Shown in pieces: positions 1 through 11,755 of a DNA stretch of 64,000 bases. The notes under the pieces were generated by a model. That model did no database searches, was not told where the DNA came from, and saw nothing but the letters and a program-made list of their open reading frames with translations. This DNA comes from Nymphaea colorata (lineage: Eukaryota > Streptophyta > Magnoliopsida > Nymphaeales > Nymphaeaceae). The translations under genes and the position numbers were made by a program. Each line of letters opens with the position of its first letter. Positions within the stretch are counted from its first letter, which is position 1. Location: positions 64,501 through 128,500 of the forward strand of contig NC_045139.1 in NCBI RefSeq assembly GCF_008831285.2. The letters run 5' to 3'.

Positions 1-314
1 ATTTGTTTGGCCGAGGTATAGTATGCAATAGTTGATGCAATCTGTGGTTACACACTATTCATGATCCACGACATGACAATATTATTATCCCCCTTCCATG
101 AACCATATTTTCCACTCTTTTCAACAGGCTCATTTTCTTCAATAACATGTTCCTTCTGATGTCCAATCACAGACATCATAAACACACGAGACCAAATCTC
201 ATAGTTAGATCCATCTAACTTTACAGTAGAACCATAAGAGAATGGATTTCCTCCACTTTTAACCTCATGAGAAAAATCAGTTTTATGAATTTCAGCCATT
301 GCAAGTCTGCCCAC
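1..314 (-). pseudogene. Copia gag N-terminal fragment with in-frame stop
   Basis: The frame begins at 314 (or an internal Met at about 299) and carries the typical Copia gag start: KLDGSNYEIWSRVF, then a W-rich segment ending VMSWIMNSV. A TAA stop follows at about 48-50. The same frame then continues with PQIASTIAYY, which is the expected continuation of this gag domain. The stop therefore interrupts a conserved domain, and the copy is not translatable as it stands. The rest lies beyond the left edge. Confidence 0.75.
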
Positions 315-540
315 AAATGATCACCCACCACCAGGAAGCGAGAATATGTATATATAGATCAATAAAGACCGCGACTGATCAGCAATAACATATGTCCAAC
401 ACCACACAGCAACGTTAGATGCAAAACACTTTCCCCACACAACTTCTGAACACCCCACGATAATAGACTGTTGTCCAACTGTTGACAGCAACCCTACGGC
501 AGAAAACAGCAACCTAATGATAGTGAAAAAATCCCACAAT

Positions 541-664
541 AGACTGCTGTCCAACACTCCCACGACAGATAAAATCCAGCAATACAAATAGAAGACCAAC
601 GGCACCAGCAATACAAATAGAAGACTGCTGTCCAAGAACCCCACGACAGAGAAAATCCAGCAAT
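541..664 (-). repeat. Direct repeat in the Copia leader (43-bp copies, 81-bp period)
   Basis: The stretches 541-583 and 622-664 are near copies, both starting AGACTGCTGTCCAA on the plus strand and differing at about five positions. The intervening part also repeats the word CAATACAAATAGAAGAC. They lie in the untranslated leader between primer site and gag. Confidence 0.7.
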
Positions 665-863
665 CCAACGACCAAAAACAATACCACACTGCTTGCAATG
701 TCTTTAGCAACCAACAACTTATCTACTTATGCATCTAACGCTGATGTACCACTGATTATTTTCCACTAATCATGAATAGCGACAGAAAAAAAACTTTCAA
801 CATAAACCATCGCAGACTCCCACTCAACTGCGATAAAACATAGATGTGTAGACACTCATGGCT

Positions 864-903
864 GGAGTCTATTCACGCAGATTACATAGCGTGAATAGAC
901 TCC
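864..903. repeat. Perfect 15-bp inverted repeat (hairpin) in the Copia leader
   Basis: The arm GGAGTCTATTCACGC (864-878) is followed by a 10-base loop (879-888) and the exact reverse complement (889-903). In element RNA this would form a stable stem-loop about 200 nt downstream of the primer site. Its role is unknown; a packaging or dimerisation structure is only a guess. Confidence 0.85.
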
Positions 904-1101
904 TCCACACGGTTCAGTTGCTGGAAAACAGTCAACTCAAACTAAACGTGTGTAGCAGGAGAAGAAGACGGAAGAGGGAGAAGAGAAGGAGACGGTGGAG
1001 GAGATAGCCTGAGCAGGAGAAGTCGACGACAGTTTTTTCTTCACGTCGCCAGCCTGATTCACGCCCCAGCCACTGCTGTCTTCACGTCGCCAGTCACGCC
1101 T

Positions 1102-1113
1102 GCTCTAATACCA
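1102..1113 (-). other. Primer-binding site, initiator tRNA-Met type
   Basis: On the minus strand it reads TGGTATTAGAGC, one base different from the canonical TGGTATCAGAGC complementary to plant initiator tRNA-Met. It directly follows the LTR end. Confidence 0.8.
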
Positions 1114-1372
1114 TGTTGCAGCTGTGAGGTTTGGAGCCCTGTCGTGAGATGTGGAGAGAGAGAGAGATATAGAGAGTAGCAGCCGTAACCGTAAGGCTAG
1201 GAGAAAGGAACGTGCTTCATTCACTAACCCTAATCTCTATTATAAAGAGGTTAGGGTAGAAAGTAGATTTACATATTACACTAAACAGAAATAAGGAAAA
1301 TATTAAAGAGATCTTGTAACTCTTTAATATGACAAAGAGCCACCTAGAAACATAAACTCTTCTAATTCAACA
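1114..1372 (-). repeat. 5' LTR of the Copia element (259 bp)
   Basis: The boundaries are set by TGTTG...CAACA ends and by the primer-binding site that directly abuts the LTR. It contains a GA-rich stretch at about 1153-1175. Only one copy is inside the window, so age cannot be estimated. Confidence 0.75.
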
Positions 1373-1377
1373 GTACC

Positions 1378-2817
1378 AATGGCTTTTCACTTAGAATACT
1401 GTAAATAATTTTTCTTTTATTAATATTAGACTTAACTTTGAAAATGGCTGGATTTGTCGGAAGATGACGAGCCTGCACAAGGATATGGTCGACTCGGCAT
1501 ATTTAAAAGAACTATGCCATTTTTTTGGGCAAACATCTCAAGGGTGGCCTCCTTGAATTTGAGATGCAAAGCACATAGTGAAATCATCAAGTTCTTATTG
1601 CGGACAGACATTCCTTCTTTGATAAGTGCAAACTGTGCAAGCCTCTAAGGTTTCATTATCAGGGATTTGAAATTTTGCATCTTTTACCCTTAACTTATGT
1701 TTCATTATTATGGGTTTGAATTTTTGAATTTTTTACCCTTATGTATTAGGGATGTTGATTTAATGGATGTGCTTCGTTTAAGAGAATGTGAATGTTCGTT
1801 CACTATAATTTTTATAAATTGTATCATATTTGTCAGTTGTTACTTCTTCATACGACTTGTGCCTACACAACTCATATTTTTTTCATAGGGAACATTTTTC
1901 CCAACCTTTTGTATGTTTCTCACATTTTTTGGTTTAAAATTTAAAAATAAATTGTGTTTTTTATACATATCTAACTAATAGCCCAATCGATACCCATTAC
2001 ATTTTGCACTTAACAATACTGGTTTATATTGTCATCAGAAAAGGACCACAGGTTTGAAGAGCTTGGCATCCAGCAAAGATCTAGGGCTTCCGTGTCGTCC
2101 AAGAAAAATTTGATGAACACCAAAAGTCAAGAAAATAAGAAAGGAACTAACGGCTAAAACTAGAGGATCCATGTGTTGCTTACTCTTGTATCTCAAAGCA
2201 AATTCTGTTGCCTATACTTTCAGCTCCAAGGATTCGGTGCAAAGAAAACCAGGAGAAAATGGCAACATAAAGGAACAATAACATCAACAGATTCAACACA
2301 AAGACCGCACACGTAAGGGTCACAAAGCCTTTGCCAATCTATCATTAAGCTGCAGTTTCTCAACACAGGTATTAATTTTAACACAGATCCGATTGTCTCT
2401 AAAGTTAAAGAACTTAACTATAAAATGTAAAATGTCAATAAGATCTACCTGCAAACATACCAAAGCTTAAGAATCAAACCAAAAGTTTGGTGAATGATGA
2501 TTTTATTTACTTATTGGTTAGAAGTAAACGTTAAGATTTTAAATCCCCAACTACTAAATTGTAGAAAGAGAGAGTTTCATCATACAGTAGGCTAAGCTCT
2601 TCCGTTCTTGTCATCATGTTGCAATCTTCGGTCATGTCTTTTACATAGATTTCTTTAAGGCAAACTAATCAGGTCCAAATTTCTTGCACTTGATTTACAT
2701 ATAGACAACAGTTTCATGAAAGTAGAGATAAAAACCAAAGCCTTCATGATTGAATGGTTAACATATCAGCTAAATGTTCTAATTCTTAAGATATAATGAA
2801 AATTATGTAAACCATAC
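1378..2817. other. No gene recognised; presumed ATAD3 intron 6 or 3' flank
   Basis: This is AT-rich sequence between the Copia element and ATAD3 exon 6. I looked on the minus strand for the expected next AAA exon (Walker B, DEAD-type segment) and did not find it. Short open frames at 1454-1648 and 1697-1888 show no recognisable domain. Confidence 0.5.
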
Positions 2818-5800
2818 CGATTTTCGAGCCATCTCCCTTGCAACCATAGTTTTGCCAGTCCCAGGAGGTCCATAGAAAAGCATGTTCCTAAATGGTGCTT
2901 GATGAGACCTGGTGTTTGCAGTAGCTCGAGCAAGTTGCTCAATTCTCCTTTTTAATGAAGGATGCAAAATAATGTTGTCCAAGTTGCTTCCATTTCCCCC
3001 TGGCTTCGCCATCACTCCAGTTAAAGAAATTGTGTTTGTGCCTTGGAAAAGAAACTTAGGTACCCATGGAAATCTTGACATTGATGATTCACGGATAAGT
3101 GAAGGCTGGCCCAGTATCCTATTGATGTAGCCCCAAATGACTCTAGCTCCCTCTCTGCATGAATAAAGAGCAGAAAAAAAAAAGCATTTGAAGAAATAGA
3201 TATAATTGTCACAGTTCATTACCATGTCAAAATAAGAAAAAGATAATCACAGTTGATAGCATGCATAAACTAAGTAAAATAACAAAAACAATATTTTGAA
3301 CGTAAACTACGCAACAAAGGATGAAGAAGACATAAGACAGTGAAATCCAATGGTCTTATAAGCGTTACCAACTGCTTATGTCCAAGCCATTAATGTTACA
3401 AATACTGCAACCAAAACAGAATACAACTTAGAAATTTATATGCCTGTTTCCTAGGAGAAATTTATATGCTTGTTTCATATGAGCTGTTCAGAAAAACCAA
3501 TAGATTTTAACAGGAATTAATGGAAAAAATAGAAAAAAAATAAAACTATTATCATGTTCTGGTCTGAATTTTGAAAACATGATAGTAGTATTGGACTAGT
3601 GTGATATTATAGCATGATCAATAGGTCAGATCTCAGGCGCTCCAGTCTAAGTCCAGTCTGAAACTGGAAACACCCCCAAACCAACGTGAATCCATTTCTT
3701 AGTATGTCGTTCTAGATTAACATGGGATACAATTTTTTTCTAGAAAAGTATCAGATGTTATGATAGCCATGTTCAGTTCTGAAAATCAGAGCAGTTTGCA
3801 ACCATATATAACATGCATCTCCTCGGAATTTATTGTGATACTCTCTACATGAACATCATAATTGAAAAAGCCTTATACCGCCACACAAATCTATTTCTAT
3901 TTTCCCAAAGATCAAATCAAAGATTTCTTTTTCTTGCATAATTCTTAATTCATATTAGTTTGCCTTTTCTTTTTACAATCTCATACATGATCCATATATT
4001 TCATACCCTTTCTTCATAGAACATGGAAAAGCAAAATATTTTTAGTGATGCCATGTAACAATTGTGAGAGGAGCATGCCCCTTAGGTTCTTCATGGAAAC
4101 TTTGATGCACTGTATTAGGTATACATGACAATCAATTATAGTTTCAGGCTATGCCACCCAGGTGCAGGGTGCGGGTCTGCAGTGACAGGTGCAGCCTTTT
4201 GTAGAAAAAACTGGGTGTGGTTGCAACAATATATATGTATATATGTGTTTTAAAAAGTAAGAGGAAAGAAAATCTTAGAAGTAAAAAGGAAAATGTTGAA
4301 AGGAAACTTCACAAAATGAGTCTCCTTTTGTAGATGACAATAAAAGAGAGGTTTGGAAAAAAAAAAACTCCATAAAATCCTAATGATTGTTACCCAGCCC
4401 TCTCTCTAGTTGCAGCCAGGTAACCTTTTCCTCCTTCTTCCTCATTCCTCCTTTTGTCTTTTCAGCCGCACACATGCAGCACTGTACCCACATCATGTTG
4501 ACATGGTGCGGGCACACACATGTACCATAGGTTTCAAGGTGTAGGTAGTTTTTAAATCTTAACCAAGTTATATGCTTGGAGAGAGCAAATTCTCAACCAA
4601 TCGAGGGACATTAATGAGTGCTCAGCAAGCCAAGCATGTCATATGCTATGTCACACGGACGCGGCTAAATAGGCCGCGTACCCGTGTCGACTCACCGACA
4701 CGGCGATTCCGACACAGGACTCGGCTGGACACCGCTTGGATCGGTTTTGGTTCATATCCGATCCAAACCCGTTAAATTGACCTGACTTATTAACTTTACG
4801 CCGAAAACCCTCGTCCCTCGCCCTCGACTTCTCTCCACTTCACTTCACCGGCGTGCTGCAGCAGAGGACTTCGGCGACAATGGCAGGCGACGGCGACTGC
4901 ATCCGGCGATCCACGGCGACGTCCGGTGGTGTCCGGCGGCCGCCGGAGATGGAGAGGTAAGTGGTTTTTATTTTCCGATAGTAGAACTTAGGTCTAGGGT
5001 TGGGGTTTTTATTACGGTTTTGGATTTGTCGATTTGGGGGGTTTTTTTCCGTCGTTCTTCATCCTAATCTCTTCTTCTATGCCCTATGGACATTTTCTGA
5101 TTTGGGGGTTTTTGCCGATTTGGGGGTTTTTATCAATTTGGGGGTTTTTGCCGATTTGGGGGTTTCTTGTTGTGCTACTGTTTTTGCCGATTTGAGTGTG
5201 CTTTTTGTGTAAATGGAGGATGTTTTCGTGTGATCTACTGTTGTATGTGATCTACGGTTTTGCCGATCTCAGTTTGTCTGCATCTTTGTAATTTGTTGTA
5301 TGGTTGTATTGTTTTATTCCTTTAAAATTATGTTCATTATATGTTTTTTGCATCTTTTTTTTTATCTTTAACAATTACAGAGGGAACAAAGGAAAAGGAG
5401 TCTCTATACCTACAACTACAAGTTCAAGTTATGCATCTGGATCAGCTGCATCTGTTTCACTTTCACAGGAAGACCGACCACCATTATGTTCATACGTGAA
5501 AATGAAAGGAAAACCTCCTGGAGGTGGTGGAAATGTTAATTTTATTTGTTCTTTCTGTGGGGTAGAGTTCATTGGATCATATACAAGAGTGAAAGCGCAT
5601 CTGTTAAAAATCAGTAGGCAAGGAATTCAAGGATGTAAGAAAATCAGTAAGAAGAGTTTGAATCAGTTGAAGAAAGAACAAGAAGCCTTTGAAAAAAAGA
5701 AAGGCACGACATCATCCGGTTATATTGACATTGCTTCAATTATAAATGATGATGTTAAGGATGGTCTGAAGAAAAGAAAAGTTGTTGACGTTACTTTGAA

Positions 5801-8800
5801 TGATCAATTAAGGAGTCATTTAGTTTACAAGGACGGCGAGAATTAGATCTAAAAGTGGCACAATTTTTTTATGCTAACTGCATACCATGTAATGTAGCTA
5901 GAAGTCCATATTGGAGAGATTTAGTTACATGTATTGCAAATAGTAACTTGTCTGGGTATGTTCCTCCTAGTTCTGAAAGGCTTCGCACTGTACTACTAGA
6001 ACAACAAAAGACTCGAGTGAACAAATTGTGAGTATCAATTGGTAACTTGGGAGCAACATGGAGTTTCTATTGTTTCTGATGGCTGGACAGATTTGCAAAG
6101 GCGCCCTCTTATTAATTTCATTGCAACTTCAGCAAATGGACCAATTTTCTTAAAAGCAATAGATGCATCTGGTGAATACAAAAGTGTTGAATATTTGAAA
6201 GGATTGTTTATAGAAATAATTGAAGAAGTGGGGAAAGAAAATGTTGTTCAAATAATTACAGACAATGCACCTGTATGCAGAGCAGCTGGAATTGCGGTAG
6301 AACAAGCTTACCCTCATATCTTTTGGACTCCTTGTGCAGTCCATAGCTTAAATTTGGCTTTAAAGAGTATATGCAATCCACCAAGTGAAGAGCAAGATCC
6401 TCATGCTTATGAATTATGTTCATCGATTGAAGACTTGGAAAAAGATGTTACGCACATCAGAAATTTCATAGTAAATCATCAACATGCACTTCACATTTAT
6501 AACAAGCATTCTGATCTAAAATTGCTAGGAGTTGCAGAGACACGTTTTGCATCTTTAATTGTTATGATCAAAAGGATAAAAAGGGTTAAAAGTGCATTGA
6601 TCAGTATGGTGACTGATGATGGATGGAATTTCTATCGTGCTAATGATGATGACAAAGCTCAAGCAATCAAAAGACTGATTCTTGAAGACAAGTGGTGGGA
6701 TAAAATCTTTTATTTTCTTGCATTCACAGAGCCTATTTGGGAGATGTTGAGAGTTCTTGATTGTGATAATTCAACGTTGCACTGTGTTTATGAGATGTGG
6801 GACACTATGAATGAAAAAATTCAAGAGGTCATTTTTAGGCACGAGAAAAAAAATATTGCACTTGAAGATTCAGTATTTTTTGATCATGTGCATAAAATTT
6901 TGATTGCAAGATGGGATAAAAGTAGCAATCCTCTTCAATGCATGGCACATTCATTGAATCCTAAATATTATGGAAAGAAGTGGCTTGCAGGAGGTGTTGG
7001 AAGAACCCCACCACATATGGATCCAAAATTATCAAAAAACAGGGTGGCATGTGTTAATAGGATTTTTATTGATGTACATCAAAATCAAAGAGCAAATGAA
7101 GAGTTTGCAAGGTTTTCTACTGGGATTGGAGAAGATGCATCTGCAACTGCAAATAAAAATGAATATCCACCTATAGCTTGGTGGATTAAACATGGACATG
7201 CTTATCCTACTCTTCAATACTTTGCTTTGAGATTGCTAGTTCAACCTGCTACATCTTCATGCTGTGAGAGAAATTGGAGTACATATTCACAAATCCACAC
7301 CATAAAACGAAATAATCTCACAAGCAAACGTGCAAAAGATCTAGTTTATGTGCATTCTAACCTTCGACTTCTATCACGAAGGAAAGAAGAATATAGGTAA
7401 ATAAGTATATGATTTATTGATTTAGATGTTCCTCTTCTTATTCCCTAATATCATAATAATTACAATTTGTTTTGTCTTGTAGGGAAGGAGAAACTAAAAA
7501 TTGGGACGTGAATGTTGAGAACTTCAACTTAGAAGAAGACAATGAACTTGAAGCTGTTAATTCAAGATTCGAAGAACCTTCTATTCCAGCAACATCATCC
7601 TCTACTGTGGAAGAAGAAGAAGAAGAAGAACTAGAAGAAGAAGAAGAGAACGATTTGAGCATTGATAATGACTAGAATGATGATAAACAATATAACAATG
7701 TTTTGTGGACAAGGTGTCAAGGACAATGTTTGTTGATGAACAAGGACAATGTTTTGTTTGAGACTATATTAGTGAACTTTTTTTTTGTTTTTAATTTTAT
7801 CATTTTTTAGAATATTTAATGTAGTCGTGTCCTCGTATCCAAAAAAAAATTGAAAATTGCCGTATCCGCACCCGTATCCCCGTATCCGCACCCGTATCGC
7901 ATCCGCACCCGTGTGACATAGGTCATATGCTTGAAGGACACACTCATTGGTGGACCTATTAGCACAAGAATGTTCCATGAGCCTAAAGTGATATGGTTGA
8001 AACACTCATTGCACTTGATCAACCATGATCTGAGTAATCATACCCTTGCAAACAAAGTTGTACGATCACAATAAATGCATGCTCTTTCTCCACACCATTG
8101 GTTACTAAAGCCTTAGCTGAAGAACCTAAAAATGGCTTAATGGACCATTTCCTACTAAACTAAGCATGTGGATCACATGAACAGGCTCAATCTTGAAAAA
8201 CTAAAATTAGCAAATTGACATTGGCTAGAATGAGGCCAAGCAGACTAACACCATTATGTGTCAAGTAGATTCATAACCTAGAGCTCAGTGCACAAATATA
8301 TTTCCCTAGCTATTGAATGAAATACATGATCAAAACTCACATTGAAGTTCTTATGCAACACTAATGTTGTCAGACAGAAAAAATCTAAGGGCAGAAGGGG
8401 TTCAGAAACTAATTTTTCTCCCTCAAGCAACATAAAAATTTTACAATCTGCAGACTTACAAACATATTGCAGATATGTAGAATTAAGGTAAAGATTGAAA
8501 GAGTACAAAAAATATCTGCAAACATTCAACATGCTAGTTCTGTAATGTGAAACAAGTATAAAAATTTACCTAGTTGTGTAAACTCCTGCAGCGACAGCAG
8601 TGGCTCCTCCAATAGCAAGCATTAGCTTATTTCTATCTGTCAGCAACATTTTGAAGCCACCTGGGAATGACAGAAAACATGAGCAGAGAAAATACTTAAA
8701 ACATGCATAATAACAAAAAAAAAATGTCATGATATCCTACAAAGTTTTACATTTTACTATTTTAGTCATAGAGAAACATATCAATCAATGCCTTAGGTAA

Positions 8801-11190
8801 TAATTAAAATTCTCAATAAATGTGAACTCCAGAAGCAGTCATAAATATACTCATAAAATATTCATTGAAAAATCTATCGATCAATTGTCAAAGGCCAATT
8901 GACAAGGGACAGCTAATCCTCCTCTATTCTCTTGGACTTTCTATGTACACATGACCAGAAACAGCCACAGAGAACACACATACAAGTCTTAAATAAAACA
9001 AGATCATTATTTAATCATGTACCTTTAAAGTTTAGATATAAAAAGTGCATTCATATATACATGGATTAGGATTCAAAATTTACTATTTTAATTTAATGTT
9101 TACCAGACTTAAGTTTTACGAGGTCACATAAGCCACGAATATCGGTGAGAAAAAAAATTACCAAGCTAGGAGACTTCTCAATTTTAAATCAAAAGCCTCA
9201 CTTATTCCACAAGTTTAAACTAATTTTATTTGCCCTACTAAAATACTTAGAGCTTCTTAGTTATAGCTTCCAAATATAATGTCATTTTTCTTTCTCAAGG
9301 GACTATATCTTTCTTAATTTGTTCAGTTAATAGGATTTTCACACTGGTTAGGAAAATGTGGTCTCATGTTTGATTGAATTAGAGATCAATAATACTCAAC
9401 TCAAGACCTATGTGGCAGGCTGTGTGCATGTGTCAGATGCAGCAATGTTCAGAAAAAAAAAATGGATGCAGGTGTGTCTTTTGTAGTTAATTGTTTAATA
9501 GCTTTATTTGTTCACATTCGTAAATAAATTCTTGTATCAATGTTACTGTTGTCTAATTCAAAATATTAAATAAAATAAAAGTTTTCTAAAAACGATGACA
9601 GGATGTCATCAGGATGCCCTTATAAACTTCATATGACTTTCAAACACAAGATTCATGGTGAACTTTTGGTTTTGAAGAGGAACAGGCGAACAAAACTAAA
9701 CAAGCCTATGGATAAGTGAAAATTGAAAAAGTGGAGAAGTGAAAGATGAAAAACTAAGTAAACCTCGAACCTTCAATATGGCCAAAAGTAGTGTTTAAGG
9801 CTGCAATCCACTTCTCGCGTTCACCATTGATCCGTTCCACTAGCAGCCTCCTATTTTGACCCTCGGTCAGTTTCGCTTCATGTGCCCTAGCTTCTGCCTC
9901 AGCCATGGCTTTTACTCGAATCGTCTCGCGTTCTATCTCTGCTTTTTCCTTTTCAGTTTGCAGTTGCTGTGCTTGCATCTGTTCTTCGGTGGCACGTCTG
10001 GCTTGTTCTTTTCTCAGAGAGGATTCTTCCTGCATCTTGACTAATTCAACATTGTGCCGTCTCTGAACCTCATGATCGGCCTGTAAGAAAAATTTAGGGG
10101 GCAGCCAAAGTAAGTGCACCAAGCAACAAGGTCACAAAATCAGGGTATAATCAGGAACCTTGGGACATTTGTTCAGATGAAGGTGGAACCAAAACATTGC
10201 CCGCCGCAATATGAGTATGAAAGAAATTCCAGAAAGATTGTAAAACGAAGAACCTGCATCCTTTTTCTAGCCAACTCATCCTCGTAGCGTGCTGTCTGTG
10301 CCTTTGCTTGTGCCTGCTGTTGAACTAGGTTCCGTTTCTCTTCAGCAACTCTTTTTTCTTTATCCTGAACCCCAAACAAGAGAAAACCGGTGAATGCATT
10401 TCCTTTCTTTTCTTTTCTTTTTTTTTTTTTTGGTGGGGGTGGTGTTCTTCTTCTCAGCGTCGATGATGAGATGTGAGAAGGTAAATAAACTACTTTTTTC
10501 CTTTTTTTAGCGACAACGATAAGATATGAGCAAGTAAACAGATTGCTACTGCAAAGGTAAACAAACTTCTTTTGTTCATAATGCATGTGCTCATGCTCTG
10601 TCGCTCTCCGACCTCCCCTTTTTTCTTTGCTATTCTAATCGCTCCCCTTAGGTTGTGAGTTAGCCTATGTTCGCATAATCAGGAGTAAAAAAGATACCCA
10701 CAATGTCGGACAGGAATTGCATGGCCTGGAAGTGAGCTTTCTCCACCGCCAATTCGGCAAGCCGAGTATCCTCCTGCCGCCTCATGATGTCGAAGACCTG
10801 ACAGGCACGAGTCAGGACCCATAATACACAACACACGCACACGGCTACGCACACGCGAACGCACAGAGAGAGGGGCCTGACCTGCTTGGCACAGGGAGAG
10901 CTGTTGATCTCTCGCAGCGCTTTGGCACCTCTCTCCAGTGATTCAGGATCGAAGCCAGAGGAAGTTCCACTTCCACTGCCGGCCTGCTCGCTGGTACTAA
11001 TTTGCTTAGCGGCGGTGGCACCATCGTCCGCACGAGGCTGAGAAGCGTCGCCGCTAGTTGCATCAGAAGGTAAAGAGGTGAAGGTAGGAAAACGAAAGAA
11101 GCTGTCTGCATACGCAATGTGATCCACCCAAGAGGAAGAGCAGGCACAAGCAAGAGCAGTACAGACGCCCGCAGCCCACGCCTTGGACAT
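2818..11190 (-). CDS. ATAD3: ATAD3-like mitochondrial AAA-type ATPase (N-terminal two thirds; C-terminal exons not in window)
   Basis: Six exons with GT/AG borders and consistent phases are visible: 11190-10882, 10797-10702, 10364-10254, 10080-9771, 8660-8570 and 3154-2818, giving 418 residues. The start MSKAWAAGV lies at 11190; no in-frame ATG nearby fits the family better. The order matches plant ATAD3: a variable Ser/Gly-rich N-terminus; the segment FDPESLERGAKALREIN; a long charged coiled coil of about residues 136-270 rich in Q, E, K and R; a short hydrophobic segment at about 285-305 (membrane anchor); then REGARVIWGYINRILGQPS. The AAA core begins with Walker A GPPGTGKT at about residues 401-408. 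The frame then splices at ARKS|gt. Walker B, sensor and arginine-finger exons are absent here, so they lie left of the window or are lost. ATAD3 proteins act at the mitochondrial inner membrane and nucleoids (family knowledge). Intron 5 is 5.4 kb and contains two hAT-type insertions. Confidence 0.9.
4149..4530. mobile_element. Degenerate hAT-type MITE in ATAD3 intron 5
   Basis: It is bounded by 8-bp near-duplications GTTTCAGG (4141-4148) and GTTTCAAG (4531-4538). The ends begin CTATG on both strands (CTATGCCACCC left, CTATGGTACAT right, reverse complement) and are rich in GTGCGGG-like words, resembling the ends of the hAT element 116 bp to the right. There is no coding capacity. The 382-bp length, 8-bp target site and hAT-like termini suggest an old non-autonomous copy. 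Confidence 0.5.
4880..7675 (+). pseudogene. hAT transposase (BED zinc finger, DUF659-like, hAT dimerisation), two frameshifts
   Basis: Inferred exons are 4880-4956 (MAGDGDC...), 5381 to about 7398, and about 7483-7675 (acidic tail ending LSIDND). Exon 2 begins GNKGKGVS and has a BED-type finger (FICSFCGVEF, then His and Cys at the expected spacing). The core has SDGWTD and IITDNAP, the segments that carry catalytic Asp residues in hAT transposases. The C-terminal part holds SSCCERNWS and KRNNLTSKRAKDLVYVH, the conserved hAT dimerisation block. The reading frame shifts at about 5835-5845: frame 1 ends in TAG at 5844, while conserved sequence resumes one frame over as DLKVAQFFYANC. It shifts again at about 6028-6040, before VTWEQHGVS. 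As it stands the copy cannot make a full transposase. Confidence 0.85.
5031..5172 (+). repeat. Imperfect tandem repeat in the hAT 5' intron
   Basis: The words GATTTGGGGGTTTTTGCC and variants recur at about 16-18 and 30-35 base spacing across the first transposase intron (4957-5380). Confidence 0.6.
7859..7915. repeat. Subterminal repeats at the hAT right end
   Basis: Four to five copies of CGTATCCGCACCC and shortened versions lie just inside the right TIR. hAT transposases typically bind such subterminal repeats (family knowledge); binding here is inferred. Confidence 0.7.
8661..9770 (-). other. ATAD3 intron 4, no other feature seen
   Basis: AT-rich intron between exons 4 and 5 with donor GTTCGAGG and acceptor CCCAG. 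No transposon ends or coding blocks were recognised. Confidence 0.6.
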
Positions 11191-11755
11191 GGCTGCTGCC
11201 ACCCAGATTTCCTTCCTCAAGCCAACGACGGTGTGGGGTTGAGCGCGGGGGAGGGGAAAAACAGCAGCGAGAAAACGCGACCCCCTCGCCGCCCCGTTCC
11301 CGCCAGGCCGTGAGTTAGCTGGGCATAGAATCAATGAGCACACACCATTGGCGGAGTAACAAAATTTTTCGGTCGGGGGGCCACTAACACGTAAATAGAA
11401 AAAGCATAACAATTCTGTAAATATTGTTTAAAAGCAATTCTAGTAACCACCTTCAACAGGTTCGAATCAGACGATGTGTTCAGTGACAAATGATAAGTCT
11501 ACCCAGGCCCCAGATCAAGGTTTTACGTCTAAAACGATTTTCCTTAACTAAATATTTAAAAACTCTAAAAATCACTCTGACCAACAAATTTTGCTACCAT
11601 TTTTAATCTAACTAACTGCATCTGCATGGGAGAACCGGTTTCAACCTTTGTTAGTCTCGTCCATGTGGTCCGACATTGTACAGAATTTTGAATTTGCAGC
11701 ATAGAGAGTAAAAAATGCCTGAGAAAGTAACATGCATTTGCTTTTACATTGTCCA

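Larger units (their letters stand above)
1..1372 (-). mobile_element. Copia-type LTR retrotransposon, 5' part only (runs off the left edge)
   Basis: Read on the minus strand, the order is LTR (1372-1114), initiator-Met primer-binding site (1113-1102), a leader of about 790 bases, then a gag frame from 314 leftwards. The LTR starts TGTTG and ends CAACA, the usual inverted ends of Copia LTRs. The remaining gag-pol and the second LTR must lie left of base 1. The base run just outside the LTR is GTACC (1373-1377), the candidate target duplication to look for on the other side. The element lies downstream of the last visible ATAD3 exon, so it probably sits in an intron or the 3' flank of that gene (inference). 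Confidence 0.8.
4646..7921 (+). mobile_element. hAT-superfamily DNA transposon, complete with TIRs and 8-bp TSD, coding region decayed
   Basis: A perfect 8-bp target duplication GTCATATG flanks the element (4638-4645 and 7922-7929). Terminal inverted repeats begin CTATGTCACACGG at both ends (13 bp perfect, 17 of 19 matching). The 3276-bp element encodes a transposase with a BED zinc finger and a C-terminal hAT dimerisation region. Subterminal GC-rich repeats of CGTATCCGCACCC occur near the right end. It is inserted in intron 5 of the ATAD3-like gene in opposite orientation. Confidence 0.92.

Noticed and set aside
2912-3130. Open frame antisense to ATAD3 exon 6
   Set aside because: It is the mirror of a conserved coding exon on the other strand and has no domain.
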